From: Orbilia blumenaviensis
Lineage: Eukaryota > Ascomycota > Orbiliomycetes > Orbiliales > Orbiliaceae
Direction: 5' to 3'
Length of the DNA: 64,000 nucleotides
NCBI GenBank assembly: GCA_036872755.1
Contig: JAVHNS010000003.1
Coordinates: forward strand, 3,038,001 to 3,102,000
Within the stretch, counting starts at the first letter, position 1, and each line of letters begins with the position of its first letter. Both the position numbers and the translations under genes were made by a program. Of the stretch, positions 1-13,700 are shown piece by piece. Under the pieces are notes generated by a model, which was not told where the DNA came from, ran no database searches, and saw nothing but the letters and a program-made list of their open reading frames with translations.

Positions 1-1785
1 CCTGTAGTACTCGATACGCTTCCTCGCTTCTTCGACTGGGATCGCCTGTATACCGTCATCGTTGATGAAAATCGAAGCGGAACCACCCTGAAGTTCGTAT
101 TGCGAGATAGCCTGCTTTAGGGAATCGATGGTTGGTTTGATAACAACATTCAACGATTCCTTGTAGACGGGCATTTGGATGGTGATATGTGGTGGTTTAA
201 AGCCCACCTGCATCGCCTGCTTGACATTTGGTGGACGGGCGGAGTAGAATCTACTATTTTCTCTGAGGCCGCCGACTGGGCCAATTATTTGCGCAATGAA
301 GATTATGAAACTACCAGCGAAAAACTGAAATCAGAGAAAATACTCTAGTTAGCATATTTTCGAAATTATTCTGAGATAATAAGGAATTAGTGCAACTTAC
401 CCAAGTTAGAGGTAACAGGATTGGAATAGATGCAGCGAGGGCAAATCGAACATAGTACTGGTCCGCTAATGCTTCCATGAGCAAAGTCCTGACCAAGTGA
501 CCAAGTACCAATACTACTACAGCTGCCATTGCTATTCCAATATAGATCGATGTATATGGATATGATGTTCTTGCAAGCGACTCCCCGCAGAGAGTTCCAC
601 GCTCGATATCATATGGTGAGACTTCCTTAACTTGAACATCTGCCGCGGGCTTCTTCTCGTCGTCTTCCCCTTGAAGGTTCTTGTGATAGGCCATTTTTTC
701 TATTGTCGTTTCTGGCTCTTCATAGAGGGTACCGAATATTTTCTCGTTCATTGGGGTTGCTGGAATAGACTCAGACATAGGTGATGCGACATTGATATTA
801 AGAATTTGGCTTAAGAAAACCTCTTCGACCCTCGCAGCGTGGTCGACGATTTCTTTGATTGAATCATGCCATAGCAGAACTACACGTTCCTCACGAACGA
901 AGCAGATATATTGGAACCTACTAATGTCCTTCGGTGACGCTTGTGCAATTTCTTCAAGGCTGTCAACGACTTGATATCGATCACCTCCCCGCTTCAGCTC
1001 CAACTCCGTCAAATGTGCTGGGAGCGCTTTGAAGATAGGCTCAGTTATGTATGATTTCATGGTAAAAGCAACATAGACATCGAGGTTTGCCACGGCGTTA
1101 AGAAGTGAGGGGGATATCGACCTGGGTTGCGAGATATAACTGCCTGCTGCTCGGCGGACCAGAAGGCCACAGTCTGAGTAGGAGTCTGTTAGAGCGCCAC
1201 TTGGGATAAGACCTTTGCGCTGGAAGCGCTGGAAAAGGTATTGTGACATCTATAACAACATAAAGATCATTAGGTTGTGAAGCATTTGTAGATATTTGAT
1301 TGGTGACATACTAAGAAGCTACTCATGGCCTTTCCTGTTTGTGATCCTGAAGACGTATCGCTGATAGAAGCTAGATCATTGAGGTCTCGTGGCACCGGCG
1401 ACGGAGCACCACGATCTCCAGCCATAATTGATGGCAAAGGCGTTGATATGTCATGGTCCGCTACTCCTTCGTGCAATGATATCGTATCCCATGCTATCTG
1501 TTCCCTTATCGAAAGTGTCGAATGTCGTGAAACAATGGATGCCCGTGACCCAACTGTCAATGCCGACGCACTAGATTTTCCATGAAGATAAAGGTTTGAT
1601 GCCGATGGTCTCTTGAAAGAGGTTCGACTGGGTGTCCTTGTTGGCCATGATGGCGATGGAAGACTACTCGATGGTGGGGGTAGTCCCGGAGATTTTGATA
1701 ATGAGCGTTCACGGTCGATTTGAGGTCGATTAGCCATGTCAATCCGCAGCGCCTTTGGAATCGAACTTTTAGTTGGATTCGACAT
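1..1785 (-). CDS. Membrane glycosyltransferase family 2 protein, N-terminal part (cut by window edge)
   Basis: Three exons are visible: 1312-1785, 401-1249 and 1-324 (continuing beyond base 1). The introns, 1250-1311 and 325-400, have GTATGT and GTAAGT donors, and every join is phase 0. I chose the ATG at 1785 because the ORF begins only 11 codons earlier. About 549 residues are visible. The first 160 are Ser/Pro-rich and probably disordered. A soluble region follows, then two hydrophobic stretches (around residues 385-407 and 425-455). After these comes the start of a GT-A fold: PHITIQMPVYKESL, then an INDDG motif that should bind the nucleotide sugar. This order (soluble N-domain, TM segments, GT2 domain) is known from a fungal family of membrane glycosyltransferases often annotated as glycosyltransferase 2-like. 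The sugar and acceptor are unknown. The catalytic C-terminal half and further TM segments lie outside the window. Confidence 0.85.
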
Positions 1786-2739
1786 CCTGAAAAGGATTCT
1801 CAAGAGCAACGGATACAAATATTAAGAACTAAACTATAGCACCAAAAAGCTTGCGAATCAACCCAGGCAAAAAACGAGCCAGGGTAAGGAAAGTACCAAA
1901 GGAATGACTAGAATAGAAAGACGATAAACGAGTGACTAGACGAAGGGTTACCGGGATCCCATCGCTACAGCTGAACAAAGGAGTGAGAGACAAGTGTGCG
2001 ATACGACAGAAGGTTGTAAGTCAACTCGATCATCGATATAGCCCGGACGAGTTATTAACAGGGCAATATGAATCAAAGTTCAGGCTGACCCAACAGACAC
2101 CGAAGTCAGCATCCCGTCTGAGTCGCAGAACGTAATAAAACCCTTGCAGTACGGGACTGCAATCGCAGCATTATTGAACGGAGACAATTATATGCGCCCG
2201 GATACAAGCGTCCCAGTATCGATAAATACCATTGCCATTGTGCAAGCTTTCTCCTATGCGGTGCAGAAGTGCCTGTGACCTTTAGTTAGAAACTTTTTAT
2301 TGCAATCTATGCAATAGCGCCGTGTTTTCAACGGTGGGCCCCACTTAGCCTCTTTGGCCCCATTCTGAGGCCCATTTGGATGCCCACATTTCCCAAACCG
2401 TAAGGCTTGCCACATACCCCAAGACAAAAAAGTCCGCCATGGGGTAATTCACATAGCGCCCGGGGTTTCTTCTTGACCCGAGACCCAGGAAATGGTCCGC
2501 CAGGGCATGGGAGTTTCCCGAGAACGCACTAGATTCTCCCGGGTGTTGCCAACATCGGTTAGCGGGGGGATGCACTTAACCGCGTCCCAAGTCGCAGCCT
2601 TTTTCTTGGCCGCGGCGCCTTCGCGACCACATACGCGGTCACCTAAGATAAGATGCACGAAATAACGGAATCAGTGCCATTGCACGTGTCATGGGTGGCT
2701 TCAGAGATGGTGATCATATGTTGTGATGCTATATCGATA
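1786..2739. other. Intergenic, no gene recognised
   Basis: Promoter side of the glycosyltransferase gene. Short ORFs on both strands have no recognisable composition or motif. About 2300-2660 is richer in G+C than its surroundings. Confidence 0.5.
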
Positions 2740-3414
2740 TCACCTTAGAAGTTTGTAGACCGTCGGTCGTCGATACATCTGAGGACCCATCCCTCGCGTA
2801 CACAGAGTGTAACCTTTCGGGGAATAGTGCCAAATTGAGGCACATGCAGACTGCAGGCCCCCAAGTCCAACAAAATTTAAAACCCCATCCACGGGCTGCG
2901 AAGCTTGTTTTTGTCTTTCATTTTTCTCCAATAGCTCCAATAGCAAAGCGGGATTGAATAGGTGATCCCGATATAGGGGCTCGCGGGGCTTTGCGTAATC
3001 CTGGATATCTGTTCGGTGCAGGAGTTCATGATATGGATTTACCCGGTCTAGGAAGATATTTACGAACACATGGCCGTCCGTACCGAAGCAGGGTGTATCC
3101 CCTCTCCATCGAGAGCCTGGATCCGACGCCAGGTATCTCATCAAATCAAGAGGTGAATCCCTGAACTACTAGTTCGGATCTCAATAAGGTTTTCGAGAAA
3201 GGTCTCGAATGGAATTCCGTGCGTGGACCTTCAGCTGAATTGTCCGATCTGTTATCTGGACAATCATCGACACATTGGTGGGGGTCGCTTTGAAAGGTCT
3301 AGGCGGCTGTGTGAATTGCATACATGGGGTGTTAGGAGCTATTCGGAATGCCTCCTCGAGGCTGAAATGGGAGCTCCTGGACCGATACTCAAAATGCCAA
3401 TACTCGGACTGCAT
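2740..3414 (-). pseudogene. Doubtful hypothetical ORF pair, possibly a decayed or small gene
   Basis: Two consecutive minus-strand ORFs, 3181-3414 (77 codons) and 2740-3144 (134 codons, open upstream to about 3163), have protein-like composition. The second contains segments such as DPGSRWRGDTPCFGTDGH and YHELLHRTDIQDYAKPREP. They could be joined by a 63-bp intron that ends in TAGTAG and begins after CTGAAG, but the donor would be GTCCAC, which is poor. A TTTGACAG just before the upstream ATG could be an acceptor for a further 5' exon. I recognise no family. It may be a real small gene whose exons I have mis-joined, a degraded fragment, or chance open frames. Confidence 0.25.
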
Positions 3415-4208
3415 CTGTCAAATCCCAATGCGCCGAAGCTAAGCCTGGACTGAGCGAAGAGATCACGCTCGGCTAACTTGTCGGTGCAGTGTCGATGTGT
3501 TCATGTTAGTGTTTACACCCTGGATGTAACGTGTACCTATGTCGGAGTGGAAAAAACTCTCAGCTCAGCCCTAAAAACCTAGCAACGCAAGCCATTCCAA
3601 TCTCCTGTGTGCGAGATAACAACTTGCAACATAAGACCTGCAGATACATGACATATAGAAATTATTTCTGCAAGCCCTCGGATTTCGGCCACTATGACAC
3701 GACTCGGTGGCTGCATGAAATTATAATTCCAATCACGGCATCTCACAGTACATCGGGGTTTAGAATGCGATAAAATATTGTAGCCTCGCTTGGGCGAAGG
3801 GTTTGCCAGTGGTGCACCATGGTGTGGCATTCGGTAAGAATTCCGATACATGCGTGCCTGTTCTATTTTCGCAGTTCTAAGAGGCTGATGATGTGATAGT
3901 ACTTCAATATGAGACATGTCGAACACCGCGAAATTTATGTTGCGCTGCGCTTGATTGCATGGATTATAATACCGCGCGAATGAATCAATACACCTATTAT
4001 ACATGTTGTAATGTTTAAAAAATCAACTGATATGCAGCCGGCTCCAATATAACTCCACAAAATGCATTCCCATGAAACGAATAAGGTAAAAAATAACTCT
4101 GTCCAGGTGACTGTACATGTATGTGCTCACACGGCTGAAACTCCCTACGGAAAAGCGGATAATCATTGACGACTTGCTTAAACCCAAAGGCAGAAAGGAG
4201 GTCCCGCT
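3415..4208. other. Intergenic, no gene recognised
   Basis: This is the 3' flank of the GH16 gene. The minus-strand ORFs at 3579-4004 and 4015-4290 are chance frames. The second overlaps the last GH16 exon in another frame. Confidence 0.5.
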
Positions 4209-5760
4209 CTAGCACTTTCCTTCCTGCCACATCTTGACGCTTTTGACGGTCATCCCCCGTTCCTCGGGCGTGCCCCATGTTGGGTACCATTCATCGACGG
4301 CGCCCCAGAATTCTCTCATCTCGTGTCCGCTTCCATCAACCCATGGCTTAGACGCCGAATCTCTGTGGCCCCTGGTTAGATATGACTACATCTTAGCCTA
4401 TTGGTGAGTAGGGCTAAGTACTTACTTGAAGTATCCATTTGTTCCTCCCACTGCCACGTTTAGTAGCAAGTAGAATTCTTGGTCAAATGGAGCGGCTTGG
4501 AAATGTCTTGTCTTACCGCCTTGTGCAACAGATCTCCAAGGGTTGCTTTCTTCCGTCGCATTGAATTTGATAAACTCTCCACGCTGCCAGAACCCTTCTT
4601 TCGTGAATGGGATGTACATGACTTGGTGAATCCTGTTATTCACATAAGTAACAATGTAGTCTTCGGTCCACTCAAGCCCGAAAGTGTGATATTTGCTCGC
4701 GAAGTCCGAACGCTTCAGCGTTGTATGCCCCATGGTTCTCCAATAGGCATTGACTCCGGAGTAAGGTCCCCAATGCAGTGCACTTCCAAAGTAGTCTCTT
4801 CCTCCTTGAGGGTAGTCGTAGTCGTTTCCGCGAGATTCCACAATGTCTATTTCTCCAGATGCAGGCCAGGTTCCATAAACTGATTTCGTAGGCATCATCC
4901 AGATGGCGGGCCAGATCCAATCGCCCTTGGGAAGCTTCGCAACTACTTCCATCCTCCCAAAAGCGATCCCTCTTTTGCCCCTTGTCGTCAATCGCGCAGA
5001 ACGGACTGGATTAATCATCTTCCCGGTCGTGGAGTTAGAACGTATCCCACATGAAGAGATCTGCCTGGAAGTGCAGGTATCTGCTGTGGTCAAATTCAAT
5101 GTGTATCCATTCAGTAGCTGATCATTTGTGATTGTAGTTGTCTCGTTTGTCAATGTCGGAACGATATGAAGACCTTTACTATCAGTATAGGCATTTGTGG
5201 GGTCGGAGGTCGTCCAGTCGAAATGACCGTTGCCATAGCCATCGAGTTGTACTTCGTAGTTCCATACACTAGGATCGATTCCGGCTGTGAAGTCGTCGTC
5301 AAGCACAAGGCAATACTACATCAGAGAGTTAGCGGTGCGTTCCACCCCTAACGGTTGAGGTGGGTGTATCATACATCACGTTTTACATACTCCCGTGTTC
5401 CCGACCAGCAGTACACGGCGGCAGCTGCCAGCCCCAGTGACGATAGCGCATAGACAATAAAGTTGTTTGTTCTCTTCTTTGATTTTAACTATCACATTGC
5501 GGTTAGAATAGTGCCTTGCGTACTACAATTGAAGCTTAGGGTCATACTCTCGGGTCTGTCAACCATGACTGCTCATATTTCTCCTTTAGCTGGTATGTAA
5601 TGAACGGCCGTGTCTGTCGTTGAATGTGGGATTGCGCATAATCTGAGATGATCGAGTATGTCGAGAATCTGTCGCCTGGGTTAAGGTAAGGCCCATTCGA
5701 ACGAGAAGATGAGCCCGAGCTTGACCCTGCCTCACTCGATGATGACGAAGAGGAAGCCAT
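4209..5760 (-). CDS. Type II membrane glycoside hydrolase family 16 protein (KRE6/GNBP-like)
   Basis: There are four exons: 5548-5760, 5387-5488, 4426-5315 and 4209-4362. They encode about 452 residues and all joins keep frame. The cytosolic N-terminus (about 80 residues) is very Ser-rich. A single TM anchor (YALSSLGLAAAAVYCW) lies in exon 2. The GH16 jelly-roll follows. Its catalytic signature is SGEIDIVESRGND (around residue 258), so both the nucleophile and acid/base glutamates of the E-x-D-x-x-E motif are present. Other family marks are PAIWMMP, ALHWGP and FYLLLNVAVGGTNG. The last exon supplies the usual WYPTWG...VKSVKMWQ end. Such proteins act on beta-1,3/1,6-glucan at the cell surface or in the secretory path. 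The exact linkage cannot be read from sequence. The exon 2 donor is the least certain point: GTAAAA keeps frame, whereas the nearby stronger GTATGT does not. Confidence 0.9.
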
Positions 5761-7743
5761 GGTGTCTTTAAAGGTCTTTAAAGCCTACCGAAGGATAAAC
5801 TTGATACAATATGGGGGACGATCTGGGGAATATGTATATTGAAAGAATATGACGTGCAGTCCCGCCTTCGTAGAACCCGTAAAGCGAAGGAGTGGCTATA
5901 TTGTAGACCTTAAGTTCAAAGTTCGAGCCAGGTTCAGAACCTTATCTGACACTAGCTACGGGAATTTCAGTATCAATTCGACACTCGAGAGTTTTGTTTG
6001 CTGAGGGTAAAGTGGGATGACGGAGTATAGATCGATATCAAGTTCAACGGTGCAATATTCTGTGGATGTTTCAATGCCAATAACCCGTAAACCCAGGCCA
6101 GAACAAGTTAAGTCAACAAGGTTCCGGATTCCAGCCATCACGGACAATTTCAAATTTGGGTTCGAGGCAATTGGGGCGATAGGGGTGAGTTACACGGCAG
6201 GCAGTATGTACATGTACGCCAAAAGACGGAGTGCCGGTCCCGTCCAGTTCTCGATCTGCCACCAAAACAAGGCGCTATCGTGACTATTGCAGATAGTAAT
6301 TTTACACAAAACGTTGTTTGCGCGTCAACAAACCAAGTTGCTGCAGGACGCAAACTGTGTGGGAAGACCCCTTCGTGGCTCTCATGAGCTCGAGCTCTGG
6401 ACGGCAAGTCAGCTCATATCGGTAGGCCATCGTAGTCGATCGTGCACCCGGTTTATTTTCAGGTGGGGGGCCTCCCACGAAAGTTCTCAGAGGCTATGAT
6501 TGTTGAGAGTCGTTGTCGAGTTATTTCCCGTGAGACAGTATTCCAACTGTATGGTCCTCGGGGTTTGCTTCCTAGACTAGTAGAGTTCGCGAGCTAACTT
6601 TGGCATAGGTGAATTTTCCCCTGTAATTGCTTGTTTTAGTAATCATACACCAAAAGGAATATGTATTTCATCGACAGAATGCCCATCGGTACATGTACAT
6701 GCGCCCGGGTACATGGAAATTTGTTTTTTTTTGGCATTTTTTATTTTCGTATAGGTTTGCAAGTATTCCATTTCTAGCACTCATGAAAACTTGGCTTCGC
6801 CCCGCAAAAAACCGTGTGGCCTTTCATATGAATTTATCTCGTCGCATCTGGCTAATGATATTTTCGATAGTGTGCCGGGTTCCAGCGCCACGTTTTGACC
6901 CCTGGCAAAATTTTGTCCGTTCGGGGGCGCATTCCGGGGTCCCCTGGGAAAATACGCCCTGCATTACCCCTGCACTAGTCCAACCGAATCCAGATCCAGT
7001 CCAAATCCAATATCGAAATCCTTCGGCCTGCATTTCTCCTAGTGTGACTTTTATCGCCGTGTGGGTCCGCATAAAAGAGGGTTTTTACATTGTATCTACC
7101 GCTGCATATGTTATGTGCGCGTCTTCAGCCCTTTCTCTTGGAAGAAATCGACTGAGTCTGATCTGATGTTGGCACCGCCTTGCCGATTAATTACACGGCT
7201 GGCCTTGAGTCCCTATGAGACAGGAGTGCAGCGCACACAGGGCATGATGGTGACAAACCCCATTGGCCATATTGGTGGCGATTAATAGAGCTAGTGTCCA
7301 GCATTTACTATTCTTCGAGTCGTTGAAGACCTTTAACTTTTGACACGACACATCCTTCCTGATTCTGTCAATTCAGCTGAAGGCCATAGTCGAGTGTCAC
7401 TCGGTTACGTTTGTCTCATGCTTGCTTAAGCGTCTACATTCCTTTAGATATCGCTACTTGCGCAATACACTCTTTTAGTCTGCCCTATTTTTACTCATTC
7501 AGTCGTTTTTTCTTTCTTTCTGAAAGTTACTTCTGCATCCACACGGCGCACCTCTTCGACGGTGTAAACATTCGTTCTGTACCTGTTTCGTCGCACTTAT
7601 ACGGTACCCATCAATAGCCCATGATCATATCGTAATTTTTTTGGTTTTATTGTTAAATCTTGAATTACGGGGCGAATTTGGGATTTCCCCAACAATCCCA
7701 GTCTAAGATAGTAATCTCAGGGCGCAATCAACCCTAGATCAAG
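5761..7743. other. Long intergenic region between divergent surface-protein genes
   Basis: About 2 kb between the GH16 gene (leftward) and the WSC gene (rightward), so it should hold both promoters. The longest ORF (6627-7166, +) has no recognisable domain and is treated as chance. Confidence 0.5.
7460..7532 (+). promoter_or_regulatory. Pyrimidine-rich tract upstream of the WSC gene
   Basis: A C/T-rich stretch with several T runs and CTTTC repeats lies about 210-280 bp before the ATG at 7744. CT-rich blocks of this kind are common in promoters and 5' leaders of highly expressed fungal genes. Placement is by sight only. Confidence 0.3.
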
Positions 7744-10700
7744 ATGCGGTTCGTAAACATTTTGAAGTCGGCAGCACTTGCGCTGTTGGCTTCGTCCAAG
7801 TTGTCGAATGCCCTAGCGCCTACCGACGAAATTCAGGACTGTGATGCCTCGCAGTCTGGATATCTTGATAATCATAATCTCAGTCCCGATATTGTCAACG
7901 ATCCGGGATTTGGTATTTTATGGCAGATTTCGACCGGCGCTGGAGCGAATGAGCTTGTAAGTTTATGCCGTTTTATTGCGCATCATAGACTAGTTGAAGA
8001 TTCTAATATTGGGAAATCAAACAGTTTTTTGCCAAACCCCTGGTTTATACACCCCCCTCGACTGGTGTGCAAGTTGTTATCGCTGCATCTGCTATGAACT
8101 GGGTCTACATCATTGATGCAAAAAACGGCACAATCATCACTAAGCGTCAGCTAGGAAAACCATTTGCCCAGAAAGATGTCGGATGTGGTGACGTTCAACC
8201 CTATATTGGTATCATGGGTACACCTGTCATTGACCCAGCCACCGATACGATATACCTCTTTTCGAAGTCCTACGCTGACCCCACCACCGATGGAGCTACT
8301 GGCGTTTTGAATGGTCGATACCGGGTTTATGCTCTCAGCGCCTTGACGTTGGAGGATAAGTTTGGGTTCCCATTATTGGTGGAGGGTGCTCAGGCAGATA
8401 ATGACCCGCAGAAATACTTCATGGGAGGAACCCATATGCAGCGTCCAAGTTTGGCAATGATCAATGGTATTGTCTGGGCTGGTGTCGCCAGTCACTGCGA
8501 TCAGTGTGAGTATAAAGTTGTTTTTTTCTGATATATAGAAGATAAGCTAATGGTGCTTGATATAGACAATTATACTGGATGGCTATTCGGAATTGATCCT
8601 GCTCAACCTCGTGTTGTTTCTCTGTTTTCCACTATTTCTGGTCCTTACAGTCTCTCTCAGTCTACTGTCGGTGGCTACCAGCGTAATGATGGCGGCGGTG
8701 GTGCGGGTATCTGGCACTCTGGTATGGGTCTTGCAACTGATCGAAGTGATCGATTCTTTATTGTTACTTCCAACGGACATGCACATGAAAATCAAGCCCA
8801 GGCAAGAGATGGCAGAAACCCACCTGGGACACTCGAAGAGTGTATCGTCTCCATGAAGATCGATGCAGATACGAAGAAACTCAAAGCACAAGACTTCTTC
8901 CAGCCATATGAATACCTTAATTTGGACAATGCGGACAAAGATTTTGGCAGTTCAGGATTCACGCTTCTTGATACAGCCACGTTCACCGCTTCTGGCGTCT
9001 CAAGAATGGGAGTGACTGGAGGAAAGAACGGCAAAATCTACCTCGTAAATGCTGACAGCCTTGGTGGGTACAAGATGGGCTCTGGTGGCGGTGATGCTGT
9101 CCTCCAAACTATCACACCTCCAGGTGGTTCCATCTTCGGTGGTATTGGCTCTTATCCTAAGGAAGGTGGATATATCTACGCCGCTTCTCCAAACTGGAAC
9201 ACTGTTGTCTACAGTTTCGGCAAGGACGCCAATGGGAAACCTGTTTTTACGCAAGTTGGTTCGACAGCCGAAATGAACGCCCAGCGTGTCGGAACAGGTA
9301 TCCCCACAATTACTTCAATGAATGGACGAGCCGGAACCGGTATCCTCTGGTTGACAGATGTTGATAACGGTCTGAGAGCCTGGAATGCGGTTCCTAACGC
9401 TGACGGTACAATGACCAGATTGAACCTCCCACCAGTCACCTTCGTCGGAAAGTGGCAGCGACCAGCCTTTGGTGATGGCAAGCTTTACGTTGCCGGAAGC
9501 AATGGCAAGATTACCTGCTTGGGAGCTCCTATCAATTTACCTCTCACTTGTACTGGACTTGAGTTCGGCGATTTGACTATTGGCAGCACAAAAACCCTGA
9601 ACGTCCAATGCCAGGCCAATATCCTTATCAACAGCTTCAAGGGCTTGAATATCTCACCAGGCCTCTATTTCAAGGCTAGCAATACCTCTCTTAACGGAAT
9701 AACACTCGCAAAGGGTCAAAATGTCACTATCCCAGTTACCCTGGACCTTACCACTCCTGGCCAAAAGTTCACTCCTGGAAGTATTACCTCTTCCCTTCAG
9801 ATTATGACGAACAATGGGGTTGCTGGTTATACTGGCCAACAACCCGTTAGTTTGTCCGCAAATATCGTCTCCGCATCTGCCTTCCTCCAGCTTCAGCCAC
9901 TTGAAATCTCCTTTGGGGGTGTCGTCTGGGGCTCGCAGCAACAGACTGATGGAATCTTGAGCTCCATGTATATCAAAAATATTGGAACTCAACCAATGAC
10001 TATTCTCAACTACGTCTACACTACAGATAAGGTTGATGATATTGATGATAATACCGAGTGGATTCGCATCCCACCACCAACAACACCCGGAGCCTTATGG
10101 TATCTCAACGACGGGTTTGAGGCCGACTTCCCGGCCGAAGGCAGCACGATCTCCGCTGGCACTAGCGTTGCTGTCGAGCTCAAGTTCCAGCCTACCCACA
10201 CAGGGGATTTTTCAACTTGGGTTGCAGTCAATACATCCGCTGGATATTCCATCTTTGCCATGTCCGGAGCTTCATCCACTGCGCCAATTGGTCTGCTTCA
10301 GATGCAGACTTCTGAAGGTGGTACATCTGACAACAAGTTCTACGACTTCGGAAGCGTTTCTGGTGGCTCCGTTCAAACTGCTGTTATACTCATCACAAAC
10401 ACCGGTGGCTCCCCACTTCAAGTGACAAAGTCCAAGCCTCCAGCCAACCCAGAATTGTATGCAACTAACCCAGGTGATGAATTCACTGAGAATCAGTTTA
10501 TTGCTCCAGGGACTACCGCAAAGGGACATGTTGCCTTCGCCCCATTTAAGAGATCTCTCATCAACCAAGACCCTACTAAATATACTGAATACTGGGTTCT
10601 TAACACCGATGGTGAAGGATTTGATGGTCCTTATGAGGTTGCTTTCACTGGTACTGTTATCACGAAACAAGTTGGTCCCCTATACAACAACGGTTCCGCA

Positions 10701-13700
10701 AGATACAAGTATCTGGGCTGCTATCTAGACGGCACTAAGGGTCGTATCGCTCCCAACAAGTACACATTCCAGGGTACCAATGAAAACGGCAAGTGCCAGA
10801 GCCAATGCGCAGCCGCCGGATATGCCTTTGCCCTCTCGGAGTATGCTTATGAATGTTGGTGCGGAAATACTGTTCCAGATCTGTCTCTTAAAGGTTCAGA
10901 TGCGTTCTGTTTCACACCATGCCCTGCAGATACGAACCAAACTTGCGGTGGTGATGGAGGGTATGCTAGTGCATGGTATGATAGCCAAAGATATGACCCT
11001 GTCACCAATTACCTTGACGGTGTGCTCTCAAGACCACCAAGCTTTATGCAGACTGCTGGAGGTTTTAGTTTCTATGGCTGCTGGAGCGATTCTACCGGTA
11101 ACCGTTCGCTGAAGGGCAAGACCACTTCGGGAAGCAGCATCAATATCACTTCCTGCGCTACCTTCTGTCAAGGGTATACCTGGATGGGTACCTCATATGG
11201 AAACGAATGCTACTGTGGAAATGATTTGGGTGGTGTTACAAAACCTTTGGCGGATTGTAGTATGTTGTGTGCAGCTGACCAGTATTCGTTTTGCGGTGCT
11301 GGGTCAAGGCTTTCACTCTATCTTCGAAACGGAACCTCTGTCTCGTCGAGCTCTACCACTACTCAATCGTCAACCACTGTGGGATCTAGCGCTACATCTA
11401 GCACTACATCTAGCACCACCTTGCCGACCTCTGGTGTCGCTGGCTGGAACTATGTGGGCTGCTGGACCGATGACGTTGCAAATCGCGCTCTGCAAGATAC
11501 CAACTATGCTACCGATGACAACAGTCTAGCCAAATGTTCCCAATTCTGCGCGGGGTTCAAATACTTCGGAGTTGAATACGGTTCAGAATGTTATTGCGGT
11601 AATGTCCTTGGTGGATCTTCTGCCGCGGAAGCCGACTGTTACAAGACCTGTACTGGATCCAATGAAATCTGTGGTGGCGATAACAGATTGAATGTCTACT
11701 CTGCGAAGCCAGCGGCTACGACAACCACTACCACCAGCACTAGCTCCACTCCTACCCCATCCCTATGGATTGATATGGGCTGTTACAGAGATTTCACTGG
11801 CAACCGCACCCTTGTTGGAAAGGTCACAACCTCTACGAGCAACACTGCTGCATGGTGCTATAACTACTGTAACGGCCTCGGATTCAAGTACTTCGGAACT
11901 GAATATGCGAACGAATGCTACTGCGGCAATGCAATCGTTGGAGTTGGAGAACCAGTCACCAGTGGCTGTACCTACAAGTGTGCCGGAGATCAGACTCAAT
12001 GGTGCGGTGGTCAGAACCGTCTCAATATGTATATGGTTAAGCCACCCAGCAGTTCGTCTACGACTACGACATCATCGAGTACCACTTCGGGAACTACAAC
12101 TTTGACTACAACTCTGTTCACCTCATCATCTACTACCTCCTCGACTCTTACGACGACTCCCGCGACCACAACGACGACCACGACGACCACGACGACAACT
12201 ACAACATCCGCCCCAGCAGGTCCAACAATTGTCCAGTCTCGCGGAAACTTCCAATTTTATTCTTGCTGGACAGACAGGACAAATGACAGAGCTCTTGCCG
12301 GATGGGGTCTTGATCCTGGTGATGCCATGACAGTAGAGAAGTGTATCGATTTCTGTGCGCCCACTAAACAGTATGTTGGTGTCGAAGATGGAAGGGAATG
12401 TTGGTATGTAGAAGCCGCTCCGCTTCATGATAATAATCCTCGAATGACACATGCTAATAAAAAAATAGGTGCGGTGACGCTATCCGTAGTGGCCAAGCAG
12501 CTGTCAATGAAGAGTGTTCAACTCCATGTAGTGGCGCGTCGGACGAGATTTGCGGTGGCCCTTCGAGATTAGCAATTTACAAGAAGGTCGCCAATGATCC
12601 AGTGACGACTACGACGACAACCACTACTACAACTACCACTACCACGACCTCTAGTACCACGACTTCAAGCTCTACGACCGCATCCACAAGTGCATCCACG
12701 ACTCTCTCATCCACCAGCTCAACCACTACTACTTCCACAACTACGACAACAACTACGACCACAACTACGTCCTCTACCCCTGTCCCCACACTTGTAGCAG
12801 CATATGCTGGATTTACCTATCAGGGATGCTGGACTGATCGTACCAATGATCGTGCTCTCACCGGGTGGGGTCTTGACCCTGGTCCAGAGATGACCGTTGA
12901 GAAATGTATCGATTTCTGTGCGCCAACCAAACAATACGTCGGTGTCGAAGACGGGAGAGAGTGTTGGTGCGGTGACTCGGTTCTTTCGGGCGCCCTCGTA
13001 GGGGACTCTGAATGCTCTACTCCATGTACTGGTGCACCAGGTAAGATTTGTGGTGGACCTGCTAGGTTGGCGCTCTATAAAAAGGGAACTGCTAGCAGCT
13101 CGACTACTACTACCACTACCACCACCACCACGACTACTACAACTGCCACTACGACTACTACTTCGACTACTAGATCGAGCGCATTGACAACCACCTCAAG
13201 CACTACGACGTCGACGACTCAGTCTAGCACCTTGACTCCAACGACAAGCAGCACCAGTAGCACAACGTCAAGCACATCGTCGACGAGACCATCGACAACT
13301 ACGACGACATCCAGCTTGAGCACCACTCCATCAACTACTTCCTCGACTACAACTACTACTACCACCACCACCACTACCACGACAACTACAACAACATCTA
13401 GGTCAACTACTCCCTCTACCACCCCCTCTACCACCCCCTCTACCACCCCTTCTACCACCCCTTCTACCACCCCTTCTACCACTCCCTCCACAACCCCTTC
13501 CACTACCCCCTCCACTACTTCCCCCACAACCACAACCACTACCACTACCACAACAACTACCACTACCACTACCACTACTACCACCCGCTCAACTACCCCA
13601 TCTACTACTCCATCTACCACCCCATCCACTACTCCTTCTACTACTCCTTCTACTACTTCCTCTACAACCACTACAACTACCACTAGATCTTCGTCAACTA

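Noticed and set aside
6627..7166. 179-codon ORF in the GH16-WSC gap
   Set aside because: No recognisable domain, an overlapping minus-strand ORF, and no splice context.
12577..12789. Val-rich minus-strand ORF
   Set aside because: Shadow of another Thr-rich linker in the same gene.
13404..13662. Regular repeat array that might suggest CRISPR
   Set aside because: It is a protein-coding 12-bp minisatellite without spacers, in a eukaryotic gene.
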